Assembly: GCF_036346875.1 (NCBI RefSeq)
Contig: NZ_CP107852.1
Span: forward strand, 3,038,001-3,102,000
DNA length: 64,000 bases
Direction of reading: 5' to 3'
Origin: Nocardia sp. NBC_00508
GTDB taxonomy: Bacteria; Actinomycetota; Actinomycetes; Mycobacteriales; Mycobacteriaceae
The notes beneath the pieces are model-generated. The model was given only the letters and a program-made list of their open reading frames with translations. It had not been told where the DNA came from and did not search any database. Numbering within the stretch: the first letter of the stretch is position 1; each line of letters starts with the position of its first letter. Both the position numbers and the translations under genes were made by a program. Of the stretch, positions 56,855 through 64,000 are shown in pieces.

Positions 56855-58926
56855 CACGCATCCTGTGCCTGGATGGCAGTGATCGCCACGGTGTTGACGA
56901 TGTCGGCTACCAGGGCGCCCCGGGACAAGTCGTTGACCGGCTTGCGCAGACCTTGCAGGACAGGTCCGATCGCGATGGCGCCCGCGCTACGCTGCACCGC
57001 TTTGTAGGTGTTGTTGCCGGTATTCAGATCCGGAAACACGAACACGGTCGCGCGGCCCGCCACCTCGGAGTCGGGCAGCTTGGTGTCGGCGACGGTCGGT
57101 TCGATCGCGGCGTCGTACTGAATCGGGCCCTCTACCGGCAGTTCCGGCCCGCGCTCGCGCACCAGCTTCGTCGCGACGCGCACCTTGTCCACGTCCGCTC
57201 CACTGCCGGATTCGCCGGTCGAGTAGGACAGCATCGCCACCCGGGGTTCGATGCCGAAGCGGGCGGCGGTCGCCGCGGAGGAGATCGCGATGTCGGCCAG
57301 CTGCTGCGAGGTCGGGTCCGGCACGACCGCGCAGTCGCCGTAGGCGAGCACCCGGTCGGCCAAGCACATGAGGAATACGCTGGACACGGTGGCGACGCCG
57401 GGCACCGTCTTGATGATCTCCAACGACGGCCGGATGGTATGCGCGGTGGTGTGCGCGGCGCCGGAGACCATCCCGTCGGCAATCCCCCGAGACACCATCA
57501 TGGTGCCGAAATACGAGATGTCGGCCACGGTTTCGCGGGCTCGCTCCAGCGTCATGCCCTTGTGCTTGCGCAGTTCCGCGTACTCGGCGGCGAACTCGTC
57601 CAGGTAGCCGGAGCTGCGCGGGTCGAGCACCTGTGCGGCGGAGACGTCCACGCCGAGTTCGGCGGCGCGGGCGCGCACCGCGGTCTCGTCGCCGAGGATG
57701 ACCAGGTCGGCGACCTTGCGCTGGAGCACCCGGCCCGCCGCGCGCAGAATGCGGTCGTCGTCGCCCTCCGGCAGCACGATGCGTTTGCGGTCGGCCTGCG
57801 CGCGCTCGATCAGCTGGTATTCGAACATCTGCGGTGTGATCACCGAGCTGGGCGGAACGTCGACGCGCCGCAGCAGTTCCACCGCTTCGACATGCTCCTC
57901 CATCAACGCCAGTGCGGTGTCCACCTTGCGGGGGCTGCCCGCGGACATGCGGCCGCGGGTGCGGTAGGCCGCGCCCGCGGTGTCGTAGGTGCCGAGGTCG
58001 GTGGTGAGGATGGGCAGCTTGGGTTTGAGTCCGGTCATCAGCCGCGCGACCGCGGGATGCGGCAGCAGGCCGCCGTTCATGATGATGCCCGACAGCGACG
58101 GAAAGCCTTCCGCCTCATGCGCGTTCACGACACTGAGCAGAACGTCCGACCGGTCGCCCGGCGCGATCACCACGACGCCCTCCTCCAGACGTTCCAGGAT
58201 GTGTTCGGCCGTCATACCGCCGACCATGATCCGCAGCGCCTCGCGATGCAGCAATTCTGGGTCGCCGCTGTACATTTCGCCGTCGATCGCCGCGCACAGC
58301 TCGGCCATGGTGGGCGCGATCAGCAGCGGGACCTCGGGCAGCGTCCAGGACGGCGCGCCGAACCCGCGCAGCGCGGCGCAAACCTCCTCCAGCCGCTCCG
58401 GGTCGCAGCGGTTGGCGATGATGGCGACCAACTGCGCGTGCTCATGGGACAACTCGGCCGCGCACAGTTCGGCCAGCTGCTTCACCTCGTCGGGAGTGCG
58501 GCCCGCGCCGCGCACCACCAGCAACACCGGTGCGCCCAGGTTGACCGCGATCCTGGCGTTGAACCGCAGCTCGCTGGGGCTGGCCACGTCGGTGTAGTCG
58601 CTGCCGACCACCACCACGGCGTCGCACATCTTCGCGACCTCATGGAAGCGCATGACGATCTCGCTGATCGCCGCGTCCGGGTCGGCGTGCACCTGCTCGT
58701 AGGTCGTGCCGATGGCCTGTGTGTAGTCGATATCCGCGGTGCTGTGCTCGAGCAGCAGTTCCAGGATGTAGTCGGGCTCGGTGGTCGAGCGCGTGATCGG
58801 CCGGAACACCCCGACCCGTGCCGTGGTGGCGCACAGCATCTGAAGTACTCCTAGAGCCACCGTAGATTTGCCGGTGTCGCCTTCCGGAGAGGCGATGTAG
58901 ACGGCTGATGGAGCGTTGTCGGCCAT
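56854..58926 (-). CDS. pta: Phosphate acetyltransferase
   Basis: The product has 690 residues. It has the long form: an N-terminal P-loop domain (SPEGDTGKSTVALGVLQ, GDTGKS at residues 16-21), a DRTGG-like middle domain, and a C-terminal PTA_PTB domain (MFEYQLIERAQADRKRIVLP, GMVSGAAHTTAHTIRPSLEI, CAVVPDPTSQQLADIAISSA, FPDLNTGNNTYKAVQRSAGA). It makes acetyl phosphate from acetyl-CoA. The start is MADNAPSAVY; a longer upstream frame runs into the divergent promoter. It is paired with ackA. Confidence 0.95.
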   Translation of the reverse strand: MADNAPSAVYIASPEGDTGKSTVALGVLQMLCATTARVGVFRPITRSTTEPDYILELLLEHSTADIDYTQAIGTTYEQVHADPDAAISEIVMRFHEVAKMCDAVVVVGSDYTDVASPSELRFNARIAVNLGAPVLLVVRGAGRTPDEVKQLAELCAAELSHEHAQLVAIIANRCDPERLEEVCAALRGFGAPSWTLPEVPLLIAPTMAELCAAIDGEMYSGDPELLHREALRIMVGGMTAEHILERLEEGVVVIAPGDRSDVLLSVVNAHEAEGFPSLSGIIMNGGLLPHPAVARLMTGLKPKLPILTTDLGTYDTAGAAYRTRGRMSAGSPRKVDTALALMEEHVEAVELLRRVDVPPSSVITPQMFEYQLIERAQADRKRIVLPEGDDDRILRAAGRVLQRKVADLVILGDETAVRARAAELGVDVSAAQVLDPRSSGYLDEFAAEYAELRKHKGMTLERARETVADISYFGTMMVSRGIADGMVSGAAHTTAHTIRPSLEIIKTVPGVATVSSVFLMCLADRVLAYGDCAVVPDPTSQQLADIAISSAATAARFGIEPRVAMLSYSTGESGSGADVDKVRVATKLVRERGPELPVEGPIQYDAAIEPTVADTKLPDSEVAGRATVFVFPDLNTGNNTYKAVQRSAGAIAIGPVLQGLRKPVNDLSRGALVADIVNTVAITAIQAQDA

Positions 58927-59041
58927 GTCCGAGAGCTTAGTGAACACGCGGCTATCGGACTCGGTCACACGATCGATCCCCGAGCACGCACGGTTTCGAC
59001 CATTGCCCGCCCCGGCTCGGTCCGACCGCTATAGTCCGGGC

Positions 59042-59548
59042 ATGGCTGAGCAGTTTCCGGATCGGCAGTGGGGTTCGAGAACCAACCTATTGGCCCGTGC
59101 GGCAAGCAGATTGGCCGCGACAAAGCCGGGTTCCCGGTTCATCCGCGTGCTGACCCCGCTGGACCGGGCGATCCTGGAACGCACCGGCGCCAAGTACACC
59201 CTGCTCGGCCCGATCGGCGCGCCCGTCATCCTGCTCACCTCCATCGGCCGCAAATCCGGTCAGCCGCGCACCCAGCCCCTGCTCTACGTGCACGACGGCG
59301 ACACGCTCTACGTGATCGGCAGCAATTTCGGCCAGGCCCACCACCCCGCCTGGACCGCCAATCTGCTGGCGAACTCCACTGCGACCGTAGCGATAGCAGG
59401 CGAACGCATCGACGTGACCGCCACCCCGGTCGACGGACCCGACAAAGACGCCATCTTCAGCCGCTTCGTCGAAGTCACCGCCGCCTACGCCACCTACCGC
59501 TCCCGCACCACCCGCGACCTGCGCATCTTCGCCCTCCGCCGGGCGTAA
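59042..59548 (+). CDS. Deazaflavin (F420)-dependent nitroreductase-family protein (Ddn-like)
   Basis: The product has 168 residues from the ATG giving MAEQFPDRQW. The Ddn/FDOR-A split-barrel pattern is present: GAPVILLTSIGRKSGQPRTQ, then PLLYVHDGDTLYVIGSNFGQAHHPAWTANLLANS and RIDVTATPV. These enzymes use reduced F420 to reduce quinones or nitro compounds. The location beside fgd1, which makes F420H2, fits. The substrate is unknown. Divergent from pta. Confidence 0.88.
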   Translation: MAEQFPDRQWGSRTNLLARAASRLAATKPGSRFIRVLTPLDRAILERTGAKYTLLGPIGAPVILLTSIGRKSGQPRTQPLLYVHDGDTLYVIGSNFGQAHHPAWTANLLANSTATVAIAGERIDVTATPVDGPDKDAIFSRFVEVTAAYATYRSRTTRDLRIFALRRA

Positions 59549-59657
59549 CCGACCTGCTGAGAGGCTTTCATGAGATCGGCGGTAGTCAAAAGGCGGCGCT
59601 TTCCTTGCCCTGAAGCCGCCATTTGACTCCGCTCGATGCTCCAGTTCTGCAACGCAA

Positions 59658-59936
59658 CCACAGCCGGTCGACTGGGCTGGGGCTGTGGATGCGTGATCGA
59701 CGGCGGGAGGTAAGCCGGGTACGGCACCCAGCGCGCCCAGCACTGCTCCGGTACACACACGGAGGGTGTACTCAACTAAGGGGCATCGCCAGGGACTGCT
59801 CTGCCCGCAGCTTCGAGTAGTGCCCGCCCACCATCGTTTTCCTCTGGCGGTGCTGGGCGCGTCGGGTGCCGTACCCGGCTTACCTCCCGCAGTTGATCGG
59901 AACCCGTCGGCTTCCAGCGGGGTCGACCGGCTGTGG
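59658..59936. repeat. Imperfect ~90-bp inverted repeat between the Ddn-like gene and fgd1
   Basis: Arm 1 (59658-59746) and arm 2 (59847-59936) are reverse complements over most of their length. Exact blocks include CCACAGCCGGTCGAC (59658) with GTCGACCGGCTGTGG (59922), and GCGGGAGGTAAGCCGGGTAC with its complement. The outer flank AACGC-AACC is also partly matched. About 100 bases separate the arms. The 450-base region holds no gene I can support. It could fold into a long stem or be a degenerate mobile element. Confidence 0.75.
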
Positions 59937-60001
59937 TCGCGTTTTGCGGCTGTTCACAAAGAGCTTCGGGCTATCAGAGCGTGCCGCAGGTGCGGAGGGG
60001 C

Positions 60002-61012
60002 TCAGGCGAGTGCGCGCAGGCGCGGGGCCAGGTCGCGCTGGAACAGATCGAGGAAACGGCGCTGGTCGTGGCCGGGGGCGTGGAACACGAGGTGGTTGAG
60101 CCCGGCGTCGAGGTAGGGCTTGATCTGCTCCACGGCCTGGTCGGGGTCGCTGGCCACGATCCAGCGCTTGGCGATCTGCTCGATCGGCAGTGCGTCGGCG
60201 GCGGCTTCCATCTCGATCGGGTCGGTGATGCTGTGCTTCTGCTCCGCGGTCAGCGAGAGCGGGGCCCAGAAGCGGGTGTTATCCAGCGCCAGTTCCGGAT
60301 CGGTGTCGTAGGAGATCTTGATCTCGATCATCCGGTCGATGTCGTCGACGGTGCGGCCTGCCTTCGCCGCGCCCTCGGCTACCGCGGGCATCAGCTTCTC
60401 GGTGTAGAGGTCCATGCCCTTGCCCGAGGTGCAGATGAAGCCGTCGCCCGCTCGTCCGGCGTACCGCGCGACCAGCGGACCGCCCGCGGCGATGTAGATC
60501 GGGATACCGCCCTTGGGCACGTCGTAGATGGAGGCGCCGACGGTCTTGTAGTACTCGCCCGCGAAGTCGACGCGGTCGCCGGTCCACAGCGCACGCATCA
60601 GGTCGACCGCCTCGCGCAGGCGGGCGAAACGCTCCTTGAATTCGGGCCATTCGCCGGAGTATCCGGTGGCGATCTCGTTGAGCGCCTCACCGGTGCCGAC
60701 TCCGAGCATGACGCGATCCGGGTACAGGCAGCCCATGGTGGCAAACGCCTGGGCGATCACCGCGGGGTTGTAGCGAAAGGTCGGAGTGAGCACCGAGGTG
60801 CCCAGCTGGATGCGCTGTGTGCGCTCGCCGACCGCCGCCATCCAGGCCAGCGAGAACGGCGCGTGCCCGCCCTTGTGCCGCCACGGCTGGAAGTGGTCGC
60901 TCACGGTGGCGCTGTCCAGGCCGTGTTCCTCGGCCAGCACCGCGATCTCCACGAGTTCACGGGGGCCGAACTGCTCCGCCGATGCCTTGTATCCGAGCTT
61001 GAGTTCGCTCAT
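60002..61012 (-). CDS. fgd1: F420-dependent glucose-6-phosphate dehydrogenase
   Basis: The product has 336 residues, the same length as FGD1 of M. tuberculosis. It is a luciferase-like TIM barrel that oxidises glucose 6-phosphate and reduces cofactor F420, supplying F420H2 to Ddn-like enzymes. Characteristic segments are [95 protein letters not shown] and [20 protein letters not shown] sequence. GCGAGGAGCG lies before the ATG. Confidence 0.95.
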   Translation of the reverse strand: MSELKLGYKASAEQFGPRELVEIAVLAEEHGLDSATVSDHFQPWRHKGGHAPFSLAWMAAVGERTQRIQLGTSVLTPTFRYNPAVIAQAFATMGCLYPDRVMLGVGTGEALNEIATGYSGEWPEFKERFARLREAVDLMRALWTGDRVDFAGEYYKTVGASIYDVPKGGIPIYIAAGGPLVARYAGRAGDGFICTSGKGMDLYTEKLMPAVAEGAAKAGRTVDDIDRMIEIKISYDTDPELALDNTRFWAPLSLTAEQKHSITDPIEMEAAADALPIEQIAKRWIVASDPDQAVEQIKPYLDAGLNHLVFHAPGHDQRRFLDLFQRDLAPRLRALA

Positions 61013-61275
61013 CTGCCACGCTCCTCGCGTATCGTTTCGCCGCCATCGCGATCCGCCCTCGACAGTAGCCAACCCGGTCGTCGTGTGGTGCGGACGGCCT
61101 GCCGTGGATGATCTTCGTCGTCGCCCGGTGCTGCTCCCGCCGGACCGTGCCTCAGCAAGAGAACGCCGTGGCCGGGGCGGGGTATTTCGTCGGCGATTGC
61201 CGTACCGGAGGCGAGCGGCAGGCCGGTCTTGATCGTTCCCGTTTCGGTTGCGGGCCGATAGCGGATAATGGCCGC

Positions 61276-62076
61276 GTGACCCCAGAAGATGAACCGATCC
61301 TGTCCTACCTGACCGATATGGACGGGGTGCTGGTGCACGAGGACCATCTCATACCCGGCGCCGACGAGTTCCTCGCCGAGCTGCGTGCCAACGAGACGCC
61401 GTTCCTGGTGCTGACGAACAACTCGATCCGCACACCACGGGATCTCCAGGCGCGGCTGCGGCACACCGGACTCGACATCCCGGAGGAGGCGATCTGGACC
61501 TCCGCGCTGGCCACCGCCACTTTCCTGAACGACCAGCGCCCCAACGGAACCGCTTACGTAGTGGGCGAATCCGGACTCACCACCGCACTGCACGAGATCG
61601 GCTATGTGCTCACCGACAGCCAACCGGATTACGTAGTGCTCGGCGAGACCCGGACCTACTCCTTCGAGGCGATCACCACCGCGATCCGGCTGGTCGAGCG
61701 TGGTGCCCGCTTCATCGCGACCAACCCCGACCCGACCGGCCCTTCCCGCGAGGGCTCACTTCCCGCGACCGGGTCGGTGGCCGCGCTGATCACCCGCGCC
61801 ACCGGCCGCGAGCCGTACTACGTCGGCAAGCCGAACCCACTGATGATGCGTTCCGCGCTGCGCCGCATCGGCGCCCACTCCCAGTCGACCGTGATGATCG
61901 GCGACCGGATGGACACCGACGTCATCTCCGGCCTGGAAGCGGGCATGCGCACCATCCTGGTCACCTCCGGCATCTCCACTCGCGCGTCCTTCGAGGCATA
62001 TCCATACCGCCCGACCATGGTGGTGGAATCCGTCGCGGACCTGATCGGAAAGACCAAGTCCCCGTTCACGGCCTGA
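61276..62076 (+). CDS. HAD-IIA family hydrolase (NagD-like phosphatase)
   Basis: The product has 266 residues from a GTG. HAD motifs are [13 protein letters not shown] (nucleophile Asp and acid Asp), [14 protein letters not shown] (motif II Thr/Asn), [14 protein letters not shown] (motif III Lys) and [17 protein letters not shown] (motif IV). The IIA cap lies between motifs II and III. It is a small-molecule phosphatase of NagD type; the substrate is unknown. Divergent from fgd1 with about 260 bases between. Confidence 0.9.
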   Translation: MTPEDEPILSYLTDMDGVLVHEDHLIPGADEFLAELRANETPFLVLTNNSIRTPRDLQARLRHTGLDIPEEAIWTSALATATFLNDQRPNGTAYVVGESGLTTALHEIGYVLTDSQPDYVVLGETRTYSFEAITTAIRLVERGARFIATNPDPTGPSREGSLPATGSVAALITRATGREPYYVGKPNPLMMRSALRRIGAHSQSTVMIGDRMDTDVISGLEAGMRTILVTSGISTRASFEAYPYRPTMVVESVADLIGKTKSPFTA

Positions 62077-62178
62077 TCGGTCGCTGCGTCCGTCATCGAA
62101 GCAGGAAGCAACCTGTCGATACCGGATGCACAGGGGGCTATCGCATCGTGTTCGTCGGGTGCATTCTTTCCGACACAT

Positions 62179-62634
62179 TCAGAGCTGGTCGTCCTGTGCG
62201 GTGATCGCGTCCATGGCGGCGGAGAGCTTCGTGAGCACATCGACGGTCAGTGCGAGCTGTTGGGGGCCGAGTTCGGCCGCAAGGCGTTCGGACATCACCG
62301 CGTGTTGCGGGTTGATGCGCCGGACCGCGGCAAGGCCTGCTTCGGTGACTGCGACGAGTTTCGCGCGGCGATGGGCGGGATTGGGCCGGTATTCGGCAAG
62401 TCCCTTGTCCACCAAAAGATCCGCGATGCGCTGCACGCTCTGGCGGGTGATGCCCATTTCGCGGGCGATCCCCGCGACGGGCAACGGCGCGTGCAGTACC
62501 GCGCCGAGCACCTGCCACCAGGCAGCGGTCAAACCCGCCGGTCGCGCCAGTTCCTCGGCCACCGCGAGGAACTGGCCGTTCAAACGAAACGACGTGATCG
62601 CCGCCTTGGCGAACAACTCCTGCTCACCGCCCAT
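62179..62634 (-). CDS. MarR family transcriptional regulator
   Basis: The product has 151 residues. The winged helix is LPVAGIAREMGITRQSVQRI, then ADLLVDKGLAEYRPNPAHRRAKLVAVTEAG (residues ~51-100). Flanking helices dimerise. It is on the same strand as, and downstream of, the DJ-1/PfpI gene, separated by a repeat region. It may bind the twin palindromes in front of that gene, though this is only position-based. Confidence 0.9.
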   Translation of the reverse strand: MGGEQELFAKAAITSFRLNGQFLAVAEELARPAGLTAAWWQVLGAVLHAPLPVAGIAREMGITRQSVQRIADLLVDKGLAEYRPNPAHRRAKLVAVTEAGLAAVRRINPQHAVMSERLAAELGPQQLALTVDVLTKLSAAMDAITAQDDQL

Positions 62635-62701
62635 GCTTCACCTCCCGACGCCCGGGTCGGCGACCCGGCCGATACACGGGATCGCCGACCGACCGTTGCT
62701 C

Positions 62702-62889
62702 CCGACCGCGCCTCGCCGACGCTCGGCTCCGTCGTCCGCGACGGGGCGCTGTGTCTCGGTTCGCTGCTCGGCTGTGCCCATCGTTCGCTCGCTACGCTCG
62801 CTCATGCCTCCACCTCGCTGACGCTCGGCTCCGACACGAGCGAGTGCTCGGCTGTGTCCATCGTTCGCTCGCTACGCTCGCTCATGCCT
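62702..62889. repeat. GC-rich repeat region: tandem copy and dispersed-repeat member
   Basis: TGCTCGGCTGTG, one variable base, CCATCGTTCGCTCG and following bases occur at 62765-62809 and 62845-62889 (45 bp, one mismatch, offset 80). The preceding part (62702-62759) is the reverse complement of the repeat at 16594-16643 (about 80%). Internal GAGCG/CGCTC symmetry gives strong hairpin potential. It occupies the gap between the MarR gene and the DJ-1/PfpI gene and overlaps the latter's last codons. Confidence 0.75.
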
Positions 62890-63511
62890 GCTGCGCGTCG
62901 TACGCCTCGAGCACCGCCCATCCTTCCGGATCGGCGTGCGCGAACAACCGGTACCAGCCGTCCAGCACATGCGGCTCGTACACGCCGAGCCTGCCCAGCA
63001 CTTCACGCGCGAATTCGAACGGCGCGCTCGCGCTGGCCGTGATCACGTCGCCGTCGGTGACCGCAGACTGCTCGACATAGTGCTCGGCACCCGAATACCC
63101 GCTGTAGAGCAGGAATTCCGCGACGTTGCTGGTGTGCTTGCGAGAATCGAGCAGACCTTGTTTGGCCAGGCCGTAGGTCGCGCCGCAGATCGCCGCGACG
63201 GGAACGCCCGCCGCCACGAACTCGCGCGCCTTCTCCCCGAACGGATCCAGCTCCGGCCCCATCCAGGTCTCCGAGCCGGGCAGGATCAGCATCGCGCTGT
63301 CGGCGGGCGTGAGATCGGCGAGCACGACATCCGGCACGATGCGCATCCCGCCCATCGTCGTGATCGGCTCCGCGGTCGGCCCGACCGTCTTGACCTGCCA
63401 CGTTCCCGGCTCCCGATGCCAGCTCGGCTTGTTGATGTGCGCGGTGGCCGCGCCCACCTCCCAGTCGGCGAGAGTGTCGTAAACGGCCATGTGCACTGTC
63501 TTCGTGATCAT
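62882..63511 (-). CDS. DJ-1/PfpI family protein
   Basis: The product has 209 residues. It is a type 1 glutamine-amidotransferase-like fold: VAVYDTLADWEVGAATAHI-type start (MAVYDTLADWEVG at residues ~8-20), ADSAMLILPGSETW, and the nucleophile elbow PVAAICGATYGLA with the reactive Cys. DJ-1/PfpI members act as isonitrile hydratases, glyoxalases or chaperones; the activity is not resolved here. Despite old ThiJ labels, no thiamine role is implied. Its ATG touches a palindrome, so the leader is short or absent. Confidence 0.87.
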   Translation of the reverse strand: MITKTVHMAVYDTLADWEVGAATAHINKPSWHREPGTWQVKTVGPTAEPITTMGGMRIVPDVVLADLTPADSAMLILPGSETWMGPELDPFGEKAREFVAAGVPVAAICGATYGLAKQGLLDSRKHTSNVAEFLLYSGYSGAEHYVEQSAVTDGDVITASASAPFEFAREVLGRLGVYEPHVLDGWYRLFAHADPEGWAVLEAYDAQQA

Positions 63512-63546
63512 GACAGTACCCTGTCATATTCGACAGCATGCTGTCA
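63511..63546. promoter_or_regulatory. Twin palindromes at the DJ-1/PfpI promoter
   Basis: TGACAGTACCCTGTCA (63511-63526, 6-bp perfect arms) and CGACAGCATGCTGTCA (63531-63546, 7-bp core perfect) share the half-site GACAG. A -35-like TTGACA (minus strand, 63547-63542) overlaps the distal one. Two matched sites over a promoter suggest cooperative repression. Confidence 0.7.
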
Positions 63547-63652
63547 ATAACTTACCGCGACCTCGCCATTTTCAGAACCCGCCATGCGCGGGCCGGGCAG
63601 GTGCGCCAGAATCCCAGCAGCGCGAGATTCGCGAGAAGCGGAGGAACCGTCC

Positions 63653-64000
63653 ATGAGCGTGTGGGGTGAGGTCGTCGTCGGCCTGGTGATCCTGGTCGGC
63701 CTCATCGGAATCGTCGTACCGATCCTGCCGGGGGTCATCCTGATCTTCGGCGCCATCGCCGTCTGGGCGTTCATGACCGGTGGAGCGACCGCGTGGACCG
63801 TGTTCGCGATCAGCACATTGCTGCTGGCACTTTCCGGGGTCGTCAAGTACACCTGGCCGGGACGCAAGATGAAGGAAGCCGGGGTGTCCAATCGCGCGAT
63901 CTTGCTCGGCGCGATTCTCGGTATCGTCGGCTTCTTCGTGATCCCCGTCGTCGGCCTGTTCGTCGGTTTCGTTCTCGGCGTGTACCTTTCGGAACTCCAT
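63653..64000 (+). CDS. DUF456-type membrane protein, 5' part (3' end outside window)
   Basis: The frame is open from the ATG (MSVWGEVVVGLVILV) to the window edge, 116 codons. The ATG is preceded by GGAGGAACCGTCC. Hydrophobic segments are GLVILVGLIGIVVPILPGVI, AVWAFMTGGATAWTVFAIST with LLLALSG, and AILLGAILGIVGFFVIPVVG with LFVGFVLGVYL. PILPG and KYTWPGRKMKEAGVSNRAIL match the DUF456 family of small actinobacterial membrane proteins. Function is unknown. Divergent from the DJ-1/PfpI gene. Confidence 0.8.
   Translation, partial: MSVWGEVVVGLVILVGLIGIVVPILPGVILIFGAIAVWAFMTGGATAWTVFAISTLLLALSGVVKYTWPGRKMKEAGVSNRAILLGAILGIVGFFVIPVVGLFVGFVLGVYLSELH

Noticed and set aside
56779..58854. 691-residue plus-strand open frame opposite pta
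   Set aside because: His/Arg-rich shadow frame; pta on the other strand is complete and canonical.
62765..62889. Tandem repeat considered as a CRISPR array
   Set aside because: Only two copies, the unit is longer and GC-symmetric in a different way, spacing is not array-like, and no cas gene is near.
62882..63511. DJ-1/PfpI gene as thiamine gene thiJ
   Set aside because: The old ThiJ label does not reflect a thiamine enzyme; the gene is not linked to the thi genes here.

Overview
The window is high-GC actinobacterial DNA from a mycolic-acid-type actinomycete (Mycobacteriales), most likely a Nocardia. The main reason is the gene set and order. fgd1, pta, ackA, pknG, glnH, a membrane protein, mutT3, thiE, thiO, thiS, thiG, thiD, thiC, xthA, a GNAT gene and def all occur here. 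This matches, from memory, the Mycobacterium tuberculosis stretch Rv0407 to Rv0429c, but with large lineage-specific insertions. No tRNA, rRNA, CRISPR array or recognisable transposase was seen.

Layout. 0-2.7 kb: end of def, a GNAT gene, xthA and a TetR gene. 2.9-5.3 kb: homogentisate dioxygenase and fumarylacetoacetase (tyrosine catabolism). 5.4-10.0 kb: an accessory block with a small secreted protein, an AT-richer XRE/DUF6879-type regulatory module, two small proteins, a secreted putative toxin with a putative immunity gene, and a protein with an internal repeat. 10.0-11.8 kb: thiC under a TPP riboswitch. 12-20.6 kb: MarR and TetR regulators, most divergent from the gene they probably control (SgcJ/EcaC-like protein, ketosynthase plus thioesterase, epoxide hydrolase). 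20.6-22.7 kb: a CobW zinc-type GTPase with a Zur-like box, and thiD. 22.9-28.9 kb: TetR, a 40-residue lysine-rich protein, a GT2-GtrA/GT39 glycosyltransferase pair, a Phd/VapC toxin-antitoxin pair and a glycine-zipper secreted protein.

29.8-39.0 kb holds a minus-strand catabolic operon: AtuA-like protein, acyl-CoA dehydrogenase, carboxyltransferase, biotin carboxylase, a 23-codon mini-ORF, a second acyl-CoA dehydrogenase, enoyl-CoA hydratase and TetR. A 16-bp perfect palindrome lies upstream of its first gene. 39.2-44.9 kb: a 55-residue membrane protein, a class III nucleotidyl cyclase with an altered active-site position, an ABC transporter pair, a haloalkane-dehalogenase-like hydrolase, and a tandem-HTH MerR regulator divergent from a DUF6194-like gene. 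45.0-48.5 kb: thiOSG, thiE and mutT3. 48.8-53.7 kb: the membrane protein-glnH-pknG operon. 53.9-55.3 kb: a TipA-like MerR plus VOC operon with a textbook MerR promoter. 55.5-58.9 kb: pta-ackA, joined by two mini-ORFs. 59-62 kb: a Ddn-like F420 oxidoreductase, a large inverted repeat, fgd1 and a HAD phosphatase. 62.2-64.0 kb: MarR, dispersed repeats, a DJ-1/PfpI protein and the start of a DUF456 membrane protein.

Together the conserved genes cover thiamine synthesis (thiC, thiD, thiE, thiO, thiS, thiG), acetate/acetyl-phosphate metabolism, F420 reduction, and PknG-GlnH amino-acid sensing. The inserted genes add catabolic, regulatory and defence or competition functions. The least expected features are the mini-ORFs chained by TGATG overlaps (two of them 23 codons, sharing their first 30 bases almost exactly), the secreted toxin-like/immunity-like pair, and a MerR promoter whose geometry predicts a leaderless mRNA.
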